Numbered from the stretch's first letter, positions 1 to 11,492 are shown. The stretch is DNA of 47,641 nt from Conidiobolus incongruus B7586 (GCA_000697335.1 JNEM01016146.1:1-47641), one strand, 5' to 3'. Numbers and translations are program-made. Notes: a model not told the origin generated them from the letters alone.

Positions 1-718
1 ATTATATATTTATTTTTATATATCATATATTCAAATGTTTATTTATTTTTAATTGCAAAAAATTCCCATTATTAAAAATGCAGAGTAATATTATTTTATT
101 AATATTTTTATTAAATATATTTTCAATCAATTCAAATAACAATTGTCAATAATATAATAATAATTTTAGTCAATTAAAATAATCATTCAAAATAACACTA
201 TTGAACCAGGTTAGTTGATCAAATGGAACATTTTAAAATATTTATACTTCCAAAAGAATATATTATATTAATATCAATTAAACAAAATTTTAGTAATAAA
301 TTTATATTAATATTTTTTCAAAAAAAAGTTCTTATATTTTTAACCAAGTACTAATTCCATCCTAATAATTCCATTTATTATAAAATTTGTATTACGGAAA
401 ATATATTATTCCTTCTTCTATTTTTAGTATAATTTAAATAATTTCTAGGAAAATGATGAATTAATATAAATTTGAATAACAAATAAAGTTATATGCAAAT
501 AAAAACACTGATTAATAATAATGACACAATCTCAAAATAGAAATATCTATGCAATTTTAATTGAATGACTCAAATAGTGTATTTTAATTTGATAATGAGT
601 TATTTAATACGTCATCTATTTTTTTATATAAATATTAAATCTTTTTAAAATTTTAATAAAATTTTATAAAAAAAAATTATAATACAAAATTTTAAAATTT
701 AAAATTAATTTAAATATT
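1..718. other. AT-rich spacer upstream of the first amidase
   Basis: No gene, RNA or repeat family is recognised. The DNA is almost pure A/T with short homopolymer runs. The last 100 bases before the amidase start are particularly A/T-rich and probably hold its promoter and 5' leader, but no distinct TATA element can be singled out in this background. Confidence 0.5.
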
Positions 719-2362
719 ATGACAATGGTGAATTTAATCGAAGATGAGATTCAAAAGAGTTCAGCTTTGGAAATAGCTAAAAATATTCGTTCTAAAAAGT
801 GGACTGCAACACAAGTCATGGCAACTGTCATCCAGTTATCAAAACAAGCACAAGATTTCACTAATAGTGTCGTACTTTGGCAAGACAAAGAAGCCATGAA
901 AGCCGCAGAAGGTCTGGATAGCAGAATTAAAGCTGGAGAAGAGTTCCCTGAGAAAGAATATCCATTTTTGGGTGTTCCTATATCTGTTAAAGATTTCTTT
1001 CATGTCAAAGGCTGGCCTACTTGGGGTGGTTACAAAAAAGCTGGCAAAGTAGTACAAGAAGAGGAAGCTACTATTGTAACGGTTTTGAAAAAGTTAGGAT
1101 GTATCCCATACTGCAAAACTAATGTCCCTCAATTTGGTTTAGCAACTGAAACTGCCAATCCTGTATTTGGGACCACTACGAATCCATTCAATCCTAATTT
1201 TACTTCTGGTGGTAGCAGTGGTGGTGAAGCAGCTTTAATTGGAGCCCAAGGATCGGTATTAGGTATTGGAAGTGATATTGGTGGTAGTTTGAGAGTCCCA
1301 GCTAGTTTTTGTGGAATTTATTCATTCAAACCTACTCCTGGAAGATTTCCAAATTACGGTCAAATGTCAATTATGTCGGGTCAGGATTCAATCAATTTTA
1401 CGTCAGGCCCTATGGGAAAAAGTGTTGAGGATGTTGAAGCTATGTTTCGATATGTGATCAAATCTCAACCTTGGAAATTTGATGGCTATTGTACCAAGAC
1501 TCCATACGATCCATACACCCTTAAAAAAGACCAAAAATTCAAAATTGGATATATGGTAAATAACAATCTTTTTCCAGCGACTCCATCTTGTGAGAGAGCA
1601 GTTTTAGAAGTAGTTGAATTATTAAGGAATCAAGGTCATGAAGTTTTTGAGTTTGATTTACCTGGAATTACCGATGCTTATCAGATAACCAGTCGTATTT
1701 TACTTGCTGACGGTTTAGAAAACGCTAAAAGGCACATGGGGTGGTATGAGACTTATTCGGCATTAACCGCACCTGTTGTTAGAACTCTCCAAATTCCCAA
1801 CTTTATTGCTAGAGGATTACAATTTTTGTTCACTAATATCCTTGGACAACACACTTTAGGTGATATTTTGGGTTTTTCAAATCTACCTTCTGTCACCACA
1901 CTCTGGAATTACCAAGAGAGGAAAAATGATTTGAGTATACAAGCACTTAAAGCTTGGACTAAGACAGGAGAGGAAGATGGTCATCAAATGGATGTTTTAA
2001 TATGTCCCGTTAGCGCAATGCCTCCTCAGAAGCACAATACTTTCATGTACATTAGTCCAACCCTTTGGCCCTGCATGATTTTCAACTTGCTGAACTATCC
2101 TAGTGGTGTGATCCCAGTAACTAAAGTAGATCCTGACTTAGATAGATTAGATAACGTGGATGAATGGCTCAAAGAGAAATTACCTAAAGATTATAATGGA
2201 GGAACTTGGGCCCAAAAATTATGTTATTCGTTTTATAATAGCAAAGAAATGGCAGGACTTCCAATTGGGATTCAAGTTGCTGCCAAAAAATCAGAGGATG
2301 AAAAGGTGCTAGAATTTATGAAATACATTGATGGTTTGATTAAAACTCATCAAATCAAATAA
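719..2362 (+). CDS. Amidase-signature hydrolase, fatty acid amide hydrolase type (copy 1)
   Basis: Single-exon gene of 547 residues, the usual length for fungal FAAH/acetamidase-like enzymes. The amidase-signature Ser-cisSer-Lys triad is complete: Lys91 in SVKDFF, Ser166 in GGSSGGE, Ser190 in DIGGSLRVP. The spacings of 75 and 24 residues equal those of mammalian FAAH (Lys142, Ser217, Ser241). The family hydrolyses amide bonds of fatty-acid amides or simple amides; the substrate cannot be read from sequence. There is no clear N-terminal membrane segment, so a soluble or peripheral enzyme is inferred. A second in-frame ATG lies two codons downstream and could be the true start. The gene heads a tandem array with a dead copy at 3477-5050 and another intact copy at 6028-7671. 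Those two copies are the nearest relatives seen here. Confidence 0.93.
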   Translation: MTMVNLIEDEIQKSSALEIAKNIRSKKWTATQVMATVIQLSKQAQDFTNSVVLWQDKEAMKAAEGLDSRIKAGEEFPEKEYPFLGVPISVKDFFHVKGWPTWGGYKKAGKVVQEEEATIVTVLKKLGCIPYCKTNVPQFGLATETANPVFGTTTNPFNPNFTSGGSSGGEAALIGAQGSVLGIGSDIGGSLRVPASFCGIYSFKPTPGRFPNYGQMSIMSGQDSINFTSGPMGKSVEDVEAMFRYVIKSQPWKFDGYCTKTPYDPYTLKKDQKFKIGYMVNNNLFPATPSCERAVLEVVELLRNQGHEVFEFDLPGITDAYQITSRILLADGLENAKRHMGWYETYSALTAPVVRTLQIPNFIARGLQFLFTNILGQHTLGDILGFSNLPSVTTLWNYQERKNDLSIQALKAWTKTGEEDGHQMDVLICPVSAMPPQKHNTFMYISPTLWPCMIFNLLNYPSGVIPVTKVDPDLDRLDNVDEWLKEKLPKDYNGGTWAQKLCYSFYNSKEMAGLPIGIQVAAKKSEDEKVLEFMKYIDGLIKTHQIK

Positions 2363-3476
2363 CCAAATTAGCTGAACTTTTGATTAATGCAATGATTTAT
2401 ATCCATATATAACTCTTGGTTAAAAATAAAAATATCAATATTCTTATCGAAAAATATCACTGCTTCCACATATGACAACTATTACAAAAAATACATTTTC
2501 ATTGATACTGCAAATGTTTATATAAATTGATATCTACTTAGTTAAACCTTAAATTTCATGCTACATAACTTAAATTCATCCAATTGTATTATAATAATTA
2601 TATTTTGAATTTTAAATATTTGATATCTAATCAAAAAAATGCTTTATAAATCAATAATAAGTAAAAGATTAATTAATAATTATAAAAATTTTATGATTTT
2701 TTTAAAATAAGCGTCAAATAATATATATAACTGAAACATGATTTCTGAAATATCATAATTAAAATTTAATTCAAACGTATAATTATAATATTGAAAGATA
2801 AGTAAATTGATGATGTAAATATAACATAGATTATTCATTTGAACTATTTCAACAAGAATTTTTATCATATCCAATAAAAATGCTGTTAAAAAATGTAGTA
2901 ATATTTTTGAATCAATTAAATATATGATACTCAAAGTAAAATGAAATATTGTTATATATAAATAATTAGAAATTATAGTGATTTGTTAAATTTAAATCTA
3001 CAAGTCTAACTTTAAAAAAATATATTATTTTCCATTGACCACTAATTAAAATATTTTGTTCAATTTTATTAGTATAATTGAGTTAATAATATTAAATATT
3101 TAATATGTAATATTGATATTGACATAATTAAATAAGGAATATATTGATTATATTTAATTATTCTTTGTGCATTTCCCTGCTCATAATATTATTTTGATAT
3201 TGTTCAGTTTCAAATATAAAATTCATATTATTTGCAAAAATTAAACATGTATAGTATGATTAATATTGCTTTGGTTATTAGGAACATATATTCAATTAAT
3301 TTGAATTCATTAATTTTATAAATATACAATAATTTTTTCTGGAATACAAAATTTTTTTGAGTAAATTATTTGTAGTCAAATCCAGTCACATGATGAAATA
3401 AATAAAAAATTGTTTCGAGTTAATTTTATAAGTCTAGTATTCTTACAACAATTATGAAATAAATTGTTTGTCTACT
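2363..3476. other. AT-rich spacer between amidase copies
   Basis: Nothing recognisable. A short open frame at 2680-2934 on the minus strand is Ile/Tyr/Leu-rich, has no family features and matches chance in DNA this A/T-rich. Confidence 0.5.
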
Positions 3477-5050
3477 ATGCATAAATATAATGCTATTGAA
3501 GAAGAAATTCAAGCGATTGCAGCTTTGAAAGAGGGTAACAAGGTTCGCTCTGAAGAATGTGCTGCGAAGCAGGTAATAGAGAAAGTGATAAAGATACTAA
3601 AACGAGCTCGCGAATTGAGCAACAATGTGATTCTGTTAAAGCAGCAGGAGGCTTTGGAAGCTTCTGAACACTTAGACATTGTTATTAAAGCTAGTTTTTC
3701 ATTCTTAGAAGCTGAGCATTCATTTTTTGATGCTCCATTCCAAGGTTGGCCAATTTGAACGGTATATCGCAAGTTGGGAGAAGTGGTGCAAAAAGAAAAT
3801 GCTATTTTGGCCATAGTGTTAAAAAATTAGGATGTATCCCATACTGCAAAACTAATGTCCCTCAATTTGGTTTATCAACTGAAACTGCTAATCCTGTATT
3901 TGGCGCTACCAATAATCCATATAATCCTGCATTTACCAGTGGAGAGAGCAGTGACAGTGAATGAGCATTAGTTAGAGCTCACAGTCCTATTCTCGAAATC
4001 GGAAGCGACTGAAGAAGTAGCCTGGGAATCCCAGGTAGTTTTTGTGAGAGCTATTCATTGAAACAAACTCCTGGAAAATTCCCAATAACTGGTAATCACA
4101 ATTATCTCTCAGGTCAAGAGTCGACACTTACGGTACCAGGTCTAATGAGGAAGAGTGCTGACTATTTAGAGACAGCATTTCGAAATATGCTTAAGTCTGA
4201 ACCTTGAAAAATAAATCGCGAGTCAATTAAAATTCTTTACAGACAATTGGAGTTATCTAAAATAGACACAATAAGATTGGATGTGTTGTAAATAATCAAC
4301 TATTTTTGCAACTCCTGCTTGTGAATGAGCAGATTTGGTAGTCAAATTATTGAGAAGTCATTGTCGTGAAGTATTTGAATTTAATTTACCTGGAATGGCT
4401 AATGCCTATAGGTTAGCGGCATCAATTCTAGCTGTACATGATCTAGAAAATGCAAAATAATTCGTGGAATGGAATGAGCCATACTTCTGAGTGAAAGTTG
4501 TACTCATTAGAAGCTTTGAAATTCTGAATTTGGTGATTCAAAGTTTTTATTTGGTTCTTGCCAGTATTTCTGGAAAAGGCTTTAAGTGATATTTTCAACT
4601 TTGTAGTACCCCTATACGTTGTCGAATTGAGGAACCATCAAGAGCAAAACAATCTTTGGGTGCTTGGAATAACACAGGCCTTGATGGTAATGGGAAGGAT
4701 ATTTAAATATTGCCTGCAGTCGTATTGCTTCCTTAAAAGTATAACAATTTCATTTAGGTTAGTCCATGTCTCCAGCCTATCATGAATTTAAATATGCTCA
4801 ACTATTCCAGTGAAGCGATTCTTGTGACTAGAGTAGAAGCTAATTTAAACAGATTGAATGAGACTGACCAATGGTCGTAGAAGTTGCAAAAAATTATAAA
4901 GGAGGAGCTTGGGCACAGATTTTATGGTATTCACTTTATGATATTAATTAAATGACTGTGTTATTAATAGGAATTCGAATTGTAGGCACAGAATCCGAAT
5001 ATGAAAGAACCTAAATTACTATGAGGTATATTGATGTTTTGATATTATAA
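3477..5050 (+). pseudogene. Dead copy of the FAAH-type amidase (copy 2 of the tandem array)
   Basis: Colinear along its whole length with the two intact amidases at 719-2362 and 6028-7671. It begins with ATG at 3477 (MHKYNAIEEEIQ) and ends near a decayed copy of the family's C-terminal MKYID segment. It is broken many times. About eleven codons that include the catalytic lysine segment (SVKD) are missing before a stop at 3756. A frameshift follows in the A-run near 3820. The nucleophile motif GGSSGGE reads GESSDSE (about 3940-3960), and the DIGGS loop has a stop at about 4009. Many further stops and shifts lie downstream. It therefore cannot encode an active amidase. The first third resembles copy 3 (ILLKQQEALEA against ILLKEQEALEA), while a 48-base stretch at 3827-3874 is identical to copy 1. 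It is ordinary tandem duplication followed by decay. Confidence 0.93.
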
Positions 5051-6027
5051 AAATTAATCCATTCGAATTATATTGTTCAAAATTATTACATTAAATCAAA
5101 AACTCAATTTTCTTCAAACACCTCAATACAAATTAAATTAATTCAAATCAAATCATGAATTATATATACACTATTTTTTGTTTCAATACTTAAAGTTTAA
5201 AAATATTCATAAAATATATACAAAACAAATAATAAATTTAATAATCAATATTTAAAATGGATTGTGTTGATATATTTTAATGAATTTTCAATTTATAAAT
5301 ATTGTAAAGATAATACTCTACATTATTTATTATAATAATTCATTAATATTCAAAAGGTTTGAGTTTGGAATAAATTCAACTTCCACATAATAATATAAGG
5401 CATAAAATTTCGCAAGATGAATAAGTTCATCAAATTTGTATTGATTCATCTTGATCGATTAAAAAAAATATATATAAAGATGTCACAATGAAAAATATGA
5501 TAACATTGTTTTAATATTTATAGAATTTAATATATTATAGTTAAATAAATACAATAAAATATTCAACACTATTACATTATTCAATTAGTTATAATAAAAT
5601 TGGTAAAAAATGAAGCATATATTAGTGACATCATCACAAGTCAGTGCATATTTGAATTTAATATAGTTCCAATTTTTTCAATTATTTGTTATTCACGTAT
5701 TGAAATCATATATTGTTATTAATGGAAATTTAAATTAATTGATTACTAACATTCCATAGAATCTACCTAAGAAATCCGACCATTTTTATAAATAAAATCC
5801 TGTTGAATATAATTTTTAATATTTAGTTCATAAATTGACATTAAAGTTCATCATCTTGAATATATGGATAAATATCATAGATTTCAATTTGTAAGTATTA
5901 AATAATATTGTAAGAATTTGTCATCAGTTGAAAGTATTGTCCGAAAGTTTTAGTATATTAATCACAAATCAAAATCGAAAAACAATTAAGACTTAGTTTC
6001 AATTGACAATAATATCACAATTTAAAA
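5051..6027. other. AT-rich spacer upstream of amidase copy 3
   Basis: No coding remnant or repeat was recognised. It presumably contains the promoter of the downstream amidase. Confidence 0.45.
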
Positions 6028-7671
6028 ATGAAAAATCAAAATTCAATTGAAGAAATTCAAGAACTATCAGCTTTAGAAGTAGCTAACAAAATCCGCTCGA
6101 GGAATTGGACTGCTAAAAAAGTGATGGAAACAGTGATTCAGATGACGGAACGGGCTAACGCATTTACCAACAGTGTAATTCTTCTGAAGGAACAGGAGGC
6201 GTTAGAAGCCGCTGAACGTTTGGATATCGATATTCAAGCTGGGATTTCATTTCCTGAATCCGAGTATCCTTTTCTGGGAGTTCCGCTATCAGTGAAAGAT
6301 TCCTTCCATGTTAAAAATTGGCCAACTTGGGGCGGTTATCAGAGGTTAGGAGAGGTTGATCAACAAGAAGATGCTACAATTGTTGCATTGTTGAGACAGT
6401 TGGGATGTATTCCCTATTGTAAAACTAATGTACCTCAATTTGGATTGACTACTGAGACCTCTAATCCAGTGTTTGGTGTCACTAAGAACCCTTATAATCC
6501 TGAGTTTACTTGTGGTGGAAGTAGTGGCGGTGAGGGTGCTCTAATCGGTGCGAGAGGCTCCATTTTGGGAATCGGTAGTGATTCAGGAAGTAGCTTGAGA
6601 ATTCCTGCGAGTTACTGCGGGATCTATTCGTTCAAACCAACTGCTGGACGATTTCCAATGGCTGGTCACTTTCGATTCTCTTCGGGCCAAGATTCGATTT
6701 TGACTTCTCCAGGGCCTATGGGTAGAAGTGTGGATGACCTTGCAGCTGTATTCCGTCATGTTATTCAGTTAAAACCTTGGGAAATTGATAGTGACAGCAC
6801 TAAAACACCATATGAACCATTTCAATTTACTAAAGAGAAACGTTATAAGATTGGATATATTGTCAGCAATGGTGTATTCCCTTCGACTCCAGTATGTGAA
6901 CGAGCGGTGTTAGAAGTGGTTGAATTATTGAAGAAAGAGGGACATGAAGTATTTGAATTCAAGATACCTGGAGCAGCTGAAGCGTACAAATTAGCTGGAG
7001 CTATCTTAGTATCGGATGGCTTAGATAATGCAAAGCGATTTATGACTTGGTCTGAATCGTATACTTCCTTAATCTCACCATTAGTTAGAGTCCTTCAAAT
7101 TCCAAACTTTGTCAAGAAATGTTTGCAGTATGCACTGGCAAATTTCTTGGGACAGAAGACATATAGCGATTTATTGACCTTTTCAATCCTGCCAACTGTT
7201 GCCAAGTTATGGAATTATCAAGAGCAAAAGAATCAATTGGCGAAAGAAACTTTGGATGCTTGGATCAAAACTGGGGAGAAAGATGGCCATCAAATGGATG
7301 TATTAATATGTCCTGTTTCTGTATCACCACCCCAAAAACACGATACCTTCATTGCTATCAGTCCGTCGCTGTGGCCCTGTATGATCTTTAATTTATACAA
7401 TTATCCAAGTGGTGTTATTCCTGTGACTAAAGTTGATGCTGATTTGGATCGAATGGATAATGTCAATCAATGGCTGAAAGAGAAATTACCTAAGGATTAT
7501 AATAGAGGTTATTGGGCGCAAAAATTATGTTATTCATTTTATAATAGTAAAGAAATGGCAGGTTTACCTATTGGTGTTCAAATCGTGGGTAAGAAATCGA
7601 GTGATGAAAAGGTTTTAGAGTTTATGAAGTATATAGATAGTTTGGTTAAATTTGATCACAAATATAAATAG
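6028..7671 (+). CDS. Amidase-signature hydrolase, fatty acid amide hydrolase type (copy 3)
   Basis: Intronless, 547 residues, the same length as copy 1 and alignable to it almost without gaps. Triad positions are Lys90 (SVKDSF), Ser165 (GGSSGGE) and Ser189. The loop carrying Ser189 differs from the family: DIGGS, whose backbone forms the oxyanion hole in FAAH, is here D185-S-G-S-S189. Two small or hydrophobic positions became serine. All three catalytic residues remain, so activity is likely, but turnover or substrate choice may have shifted. Family knowledge gives amide hydrolysis; the substrate is unknown. The open frame has no internal damage, which argues for continuing selection, in contrast to the dead copy just upstream. 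The start codon is the first ATG of the frame and matches the N-terminus of the other copies. Confidence 0.93.
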   Translation: MKNQNSIEEIQELSALEVANKIRSRNWTAKKVMETVIQMTERANAFTNSVILLKEQEALEAAERLDIDIQAGISFPESEYPFLGVPLSVKDSFHVKNWPTWGGYQRLGEVDQQEDATIVALLRQLGCIPYCKTNVPQFGLTTETSNPVFGVTKNPYNPEFTCGGSSGGEGALIGARGSILGIGSDSGSSLRIPASYCGIYSFKPTAGRFPMAGHFRFSSGQDSILTSPGPMGRSVDDLAAVFRHVIQLKPWEIDSDSTKTPYEPFQFTKEKRYKIGYIVSNGVFPSTPVCERAVLEVVELLKKEGHEVFEFKIPGAAEAYKLAGAILVSDGLDNAKRFMTWSESYTSLISPLVRVLQIPNFVKKCLQYALANFLGQKTYSDLLTFSILPTVAKLWNYQEQKNQLAKETLDAWIKTGEKDGHQMDVLICPVSVSPPQKHDTFIAISPSLWPCMIFNLYNYPSGVIPVTKVDADLDRMDNVNQWLKEKLPKDYNRGYWAQKLCYSFYNSKEMAGLPIGVQIVGKKSSDEKVLEFMKYIDSLVKFDHKYK

Positions 7672-8164
7672 TTATCAAGTATCTTAAAATATTTTCCAAA
7701 TTCTTATCTTTCAAATCATTACAAGAGTAAATATTTTATAATCGATTTAATTTTAGTTATATCAATTAAATTTTATACAATATTATTAGAATTAATTTAT
7801 ATGAAATAGCTGTATTAATAAATTAAAATTATATATCAATTATAAAATTAATTCTGTAAGAAATTCTAAATTGGATATAAATATTTTTCAAATTATTGAA
7901 TAGCTGGTCAATTGTTTATACAGGTGAAGATAAAAGTCACAAAAATCAGATTTAAATAAATTGGAAATATATTTTTAAAACAAACAAATGGAATTGAAAT
8001 CAAGGTGCATTGATTGAAATCCATATTTAAAACTGATACAATTACATGATACAGACTTTTATGACTTAATAATTAAAATTCAGTATTTATAAACATTACC
8101 TATCTTTTATAATATAATTTTATTTATTTATTTTATTATCCTAGTATCAAAAAACATACTTAAA
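7672..8164. other. Convergent AT-rich spacer
   Basis: Lies between the 3' ends of amidase copy 3 (plus) and the Pop3-like gene (minus). It is expected to contain both 3' untranslated regions. No other feature is seen. Confidence 0.5.
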
Positions 8165-9013
8165 TTATTTAATCTTTCCAATTTCTTGAGATTGAGTTTG
8201 TTTTAATTTCTTTCTTTCTGACCTCAATAATTTTTTGCTATTCTTGGGCTTGTGAGCAATTTTCACCATTTTGACTCTCAATTGCATCAGTTCGGGCTTG
8301 ACGGTGTCTTGGAATTGGATTTGAGAGTCCAGTTTGAGATAATTTGATAAGGCGACTTTGGGTAGGGTTTGGATGGTATTTTGTAAAGGATCGAAGATTT
8401 GTGAAGTGTTCTAAATTGATGAAAATATAAATATGTGGTATTTTTTGATAATTATGGGTATTACCTTTATACCAATCACTGAACAACATCTCATCCCCAA
8501 AATATTAGCCAATTCACTCTGCGAGCCTTTTGGTAATGTTACAATGGGTAAAGAAGTATCAAATTGCTGTAATAATTTTGGCAAATGATCGATAAATATA
8601 CCACAGTTGATATCTTCTTTGCACACCAATATTAAATTAATTGTTGGCTGTATATTTGTTTTTATAGCTTTTTGCAATAGTCGAGTAACTGAGTTATTCC
8701 TAATTATTACGAATTCTAAAGCCTTAGAACGAATTTTGTCTTTTGGTGAGTCGCTTATATTCGACTTTAATATTCTATTTTAAATTTAAATTAATATTAG
8801 TATAAAAATTGGTAATTAATTATAATTGCTTAGTATCTACTCAAAAAATTGTTTAAATATAGTTTGTTGAATATCTGTATCAATGGTTGGCCTGTACAAT
8901 AAATAAATTAAAAACATTCACATTCAATTTATTAACTTTTACCATAATGGTTTTAATGGATTATACAAATTTGGTTTTGATTCTATTTTATTTAATTCGT
9001 TTTTAGGTGCCAT
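8165..9013 (-). CDS. POP3: RNase P/MRP protein subunit, Pop3/Rpp38-like (L7Ae fold)
   Basis: Four exons on the minus strand: 8943-9013, 8841-8891, 8465-8774 and 8165-8410. They give an unbroken protein of about 225 residues. The core reads like the L7Ae-type domain of Pop3/Rpp38: an N-terminal SVTRLLQKAI helix, then LILVCKEDIN, then a HLPKLLQQF helix, and finally LPKGSQSELANILGMRCCSVIGI. The GSxxELANILG segment is typical of L7Ae relatives. The C-terminus is very basic (SERKKLKQTQ), as expected of an RNA binder. By family, the protein helps RNase P and RNase MRP process pre-tRNA and pre-rRNA in the nucleus. The first intron breaks codon TGG (TG/G), which supports the chosen splice sites. It is divergent from NSE4, with 578 bases between starts. 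A different L7Ae-type protein is possible but less likely. Confidence 0.7.
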
Positions 9014-9591
9014 TGTTTTTTAATATTGATATTTTTTTTCTCGGGAATATATTATTTAATCAATTTTCAAAATAATTTTTATTTATGGGATTATCTTATC
9101 TAATTTTTAATTGATAATAGGAATTTTGAAAGAAAATTTAATAACCAACAAGCTTTTGAAGGATTATCTTATCAAACAAAGGATTAATCTTAATAAAATT
9201 TTTGTAAATAATGAATAATTAAATAATTATATATATTCATATATTTTTAAGTGAATTGTAAAATTTTTTGAAATATTATTTGTCTAAATCTCTAACTACT
9301 CATGATTTAATAATGATTAAAGTGAACTATTAAAACTAGTATTTTTTTTACTTAAAAATTGGTTACATGTTTTTCAATTCTATATACAATCTTAATAATT
9401 TTAATAAATATGATTTGGTCAAATTATTTTCAAAAAATAATCCCATAAAATAAAATTGACTCAATCGCCAAAATATTAATTCTGATTCATTTCTAAGTCA
9501 TTCATTGTATAAAATTATTTAAAGAAATTTAATTAACTATTATATATTATTTTCGTATCATATATAAATTATTCAGAGTTAATAAAATATA
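9014..9591. promoter_or_regulatory. Head-to-head intergenic region between POP3-like gene and NSE4
   Basis: The two flanking genes are transcribed away from each other, so both promoters must lie in these 578 bases. The sequence is A/T-rich with poly-T and poly-A runs. No specific transcription factor site could be singled out. Confidence 0.5.
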
Positions 9592-10925
9592 ATGAGTGCA
9601 ATTTTACAACGTGAAAAACCTCAATCGAGCTCGGAAGCGAATCAAAGCGTTATGAGTGTGAACACCTCGACCATTTCCAACCAACATCAGCAGCAGGAGG
9701 ATGAATCCATGTTGGCTACACAATTGCCAGATTTGGACGATTTGGTCGAAGACGCTCAAGTTAAGGAGAATAATAGAAAATTGAGAAAGAGGTATAGGAA
9801 ATTGTTGACAGAATTAGAAGGTATTTGGAAATATTAAATATATGGCAATAATGATATTTATTGGTGAGTTTAGAATCACAGAATGATATTGAAAATAATA
9901 CTACGGAACATTTAATTGATCATTTGACTAAGGCTAATGAACTTTATTCTCAAGGTTTTATCATATATCAATTACCGATATTATACATCCACATAGTAAC
10001 ACACTTCTAGTAAACAGTACATTTGAAGCCACACTTGACTCCCGTCTCCTAGTAATGGCAGCCGATATGGGAGTGAAAAGAGCCAGGAAAATGCGAGGAA
10101 AGACGAAAGATTTCAGTTTAGAATTGTTCAAATCGTGTCTGTTCCACAAGTTGGGTTTAGACAATGAGGATGGCGATGAAGAGTATGCTCAGCAGGATCT
10201 GATTAATAGATGGTCCGAATTGGATGAAATTGCTTCGAAGCACTTACAGCCGGTTCCAGGGATTAAGTTTTTGTAAGTGATTGTTAAATGGATTTGGAAT
10301 TATTGGTATTAATTATGTGGTTACTTTAGATTGGGCCCTTTAAGTATTCAACATAAAGCTAGAACTATTAAAGGTACTAGAAATACGCTAAATACATCGG
10401 GTCAGCCTACAGCTGTACCCAAAGTAGTAAGTACCCTTCCAGCATATTATCATATATATCTCAAATCCAATATTTAGATCGACAGTAACGACACAGAAAC
10501 TGAAAACGACACGACAGCCAACGTAATAATAGTAGCGAACACTCTAGCCAAGTGCAGTCCCATCAATCTCTTCAAATTCGTAATCAACCCTTTAAGCTAT
10601 GGACAAACCATCGAGAATATTTTCTTCCTAAGTTTTTTAATAAGGGATGGTAGAGCTAAAATAGAGATTGATCAAGATAATCATCCCATTTTATGTAAAC
10701 GACCATTATTATCATTTATTTAAAATACTAACTATTTTTACAGCGAGTAGTCAACCTCCAACCCATGAAGACTATCGCAAAGGATTGATTAAGAGGCAGT
10801 GGATTTTTGAAATGGACCAAATGACTTGGAAGGGTATGGTTAAATTATTTAATTTGAAAAGGCCTGTAATTCCACATAGGTCTTACGAAATCGAGAGAGA
10901 TGAATCGAATGCTTCGTGGCAGTAA
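9592..10925 (+). CDS. NSE4: Smc5-Smc6 complex kleisin subunit Nse4
   Basis: Six exons (9592-9820, 9874-9954, 10011-10272, 10330-10426, 10478-10694, 10744-10925) join to 355 residues. Family marks appear in order: the N-terminal RKRYRKLLTELE helix, then ATLDSRLLVMAADMGVKRA, then the GPLS motif, and the C-terminal winged-helix block with NPLSYGQTIENIFFLSFLIRDG followed by QWIFEMDQMTWKGM and IPHRSYE. Nse4 is the kleisin that bridges the Smc5 and Smc6 heads with Nse1 and Nse3, acting in nuclear DNA repair and replication-fork rescue. Length fits the family (about 300-400). For exon 3 the upstream AG (9996-9997) would give an immediate stop; the AG at 10009-10010 keeps the frame and joins to VNSTFEATLDSR. 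A candidate branch sequence TAAC lies between the two AGs, which explains the choice. Confidence 0.92.
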
Positions 10926-11492
10926 TAGCTTTGGATTAGTGTAAAATATTATGATTTCATTATTTGTGTGGTCATATGTTAGAACTTTATGATTTGAGAT
11001 GATTTCTATTGTTAAGAATGTAAAACTCTGTAATATGCAATTTATATAGCTTTTTAAAGTATTTTAAATATTTCATTATTTTGAATATAACTGTTTGTAA
11101 TAAATATTCAAATCAATACATTAACTTATAATTCAATTTTCATATCATTTGTATTTGATAATATCAATGATTCATTTTCATTTGATTAATTGTAAGTTAT
11201 AGTTATTTTTTATTTAAGAAAACCAATCCAAATATTTGAATTATATGATCGAAATTGATTAATTTTCTATTTGAAAATTTATAAATATGATCATCGTAAT
11301 AGTATATTATTCAATAAACAAAATGTTTGGAAACTAATTATATTTCAAAAGTTATATATCAAATTTAAATGAATTCATTATTTTAGTGACTGCGAATCCA
11401 AAACCCAAATATTGAATTTCAATTAAATTTCACTATAAATTCAATAAATTCATTTTAACTTCATCCACTCAATCTTAACTATAAAATATAAA
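10926..11492. other. AT-rich spacer between NSE4 and the F-box/WD gene
   Basis: Both neighbours point rightward, so this holds the NSE4 3' end and the promoter of the next gene. Nothing else is visible. Confidence 0.5.

Noticed and set aside
2680-2934. 84-residue minus-strand frame between amidase copies
   Set aside because: A/T-driven Ile/Leu/Tyr run in spacer DNA.
4558-4785. 75-residue plus-strand frame
   Set aside because: A fragment inside the amidase pseudogene, not a separate gene.
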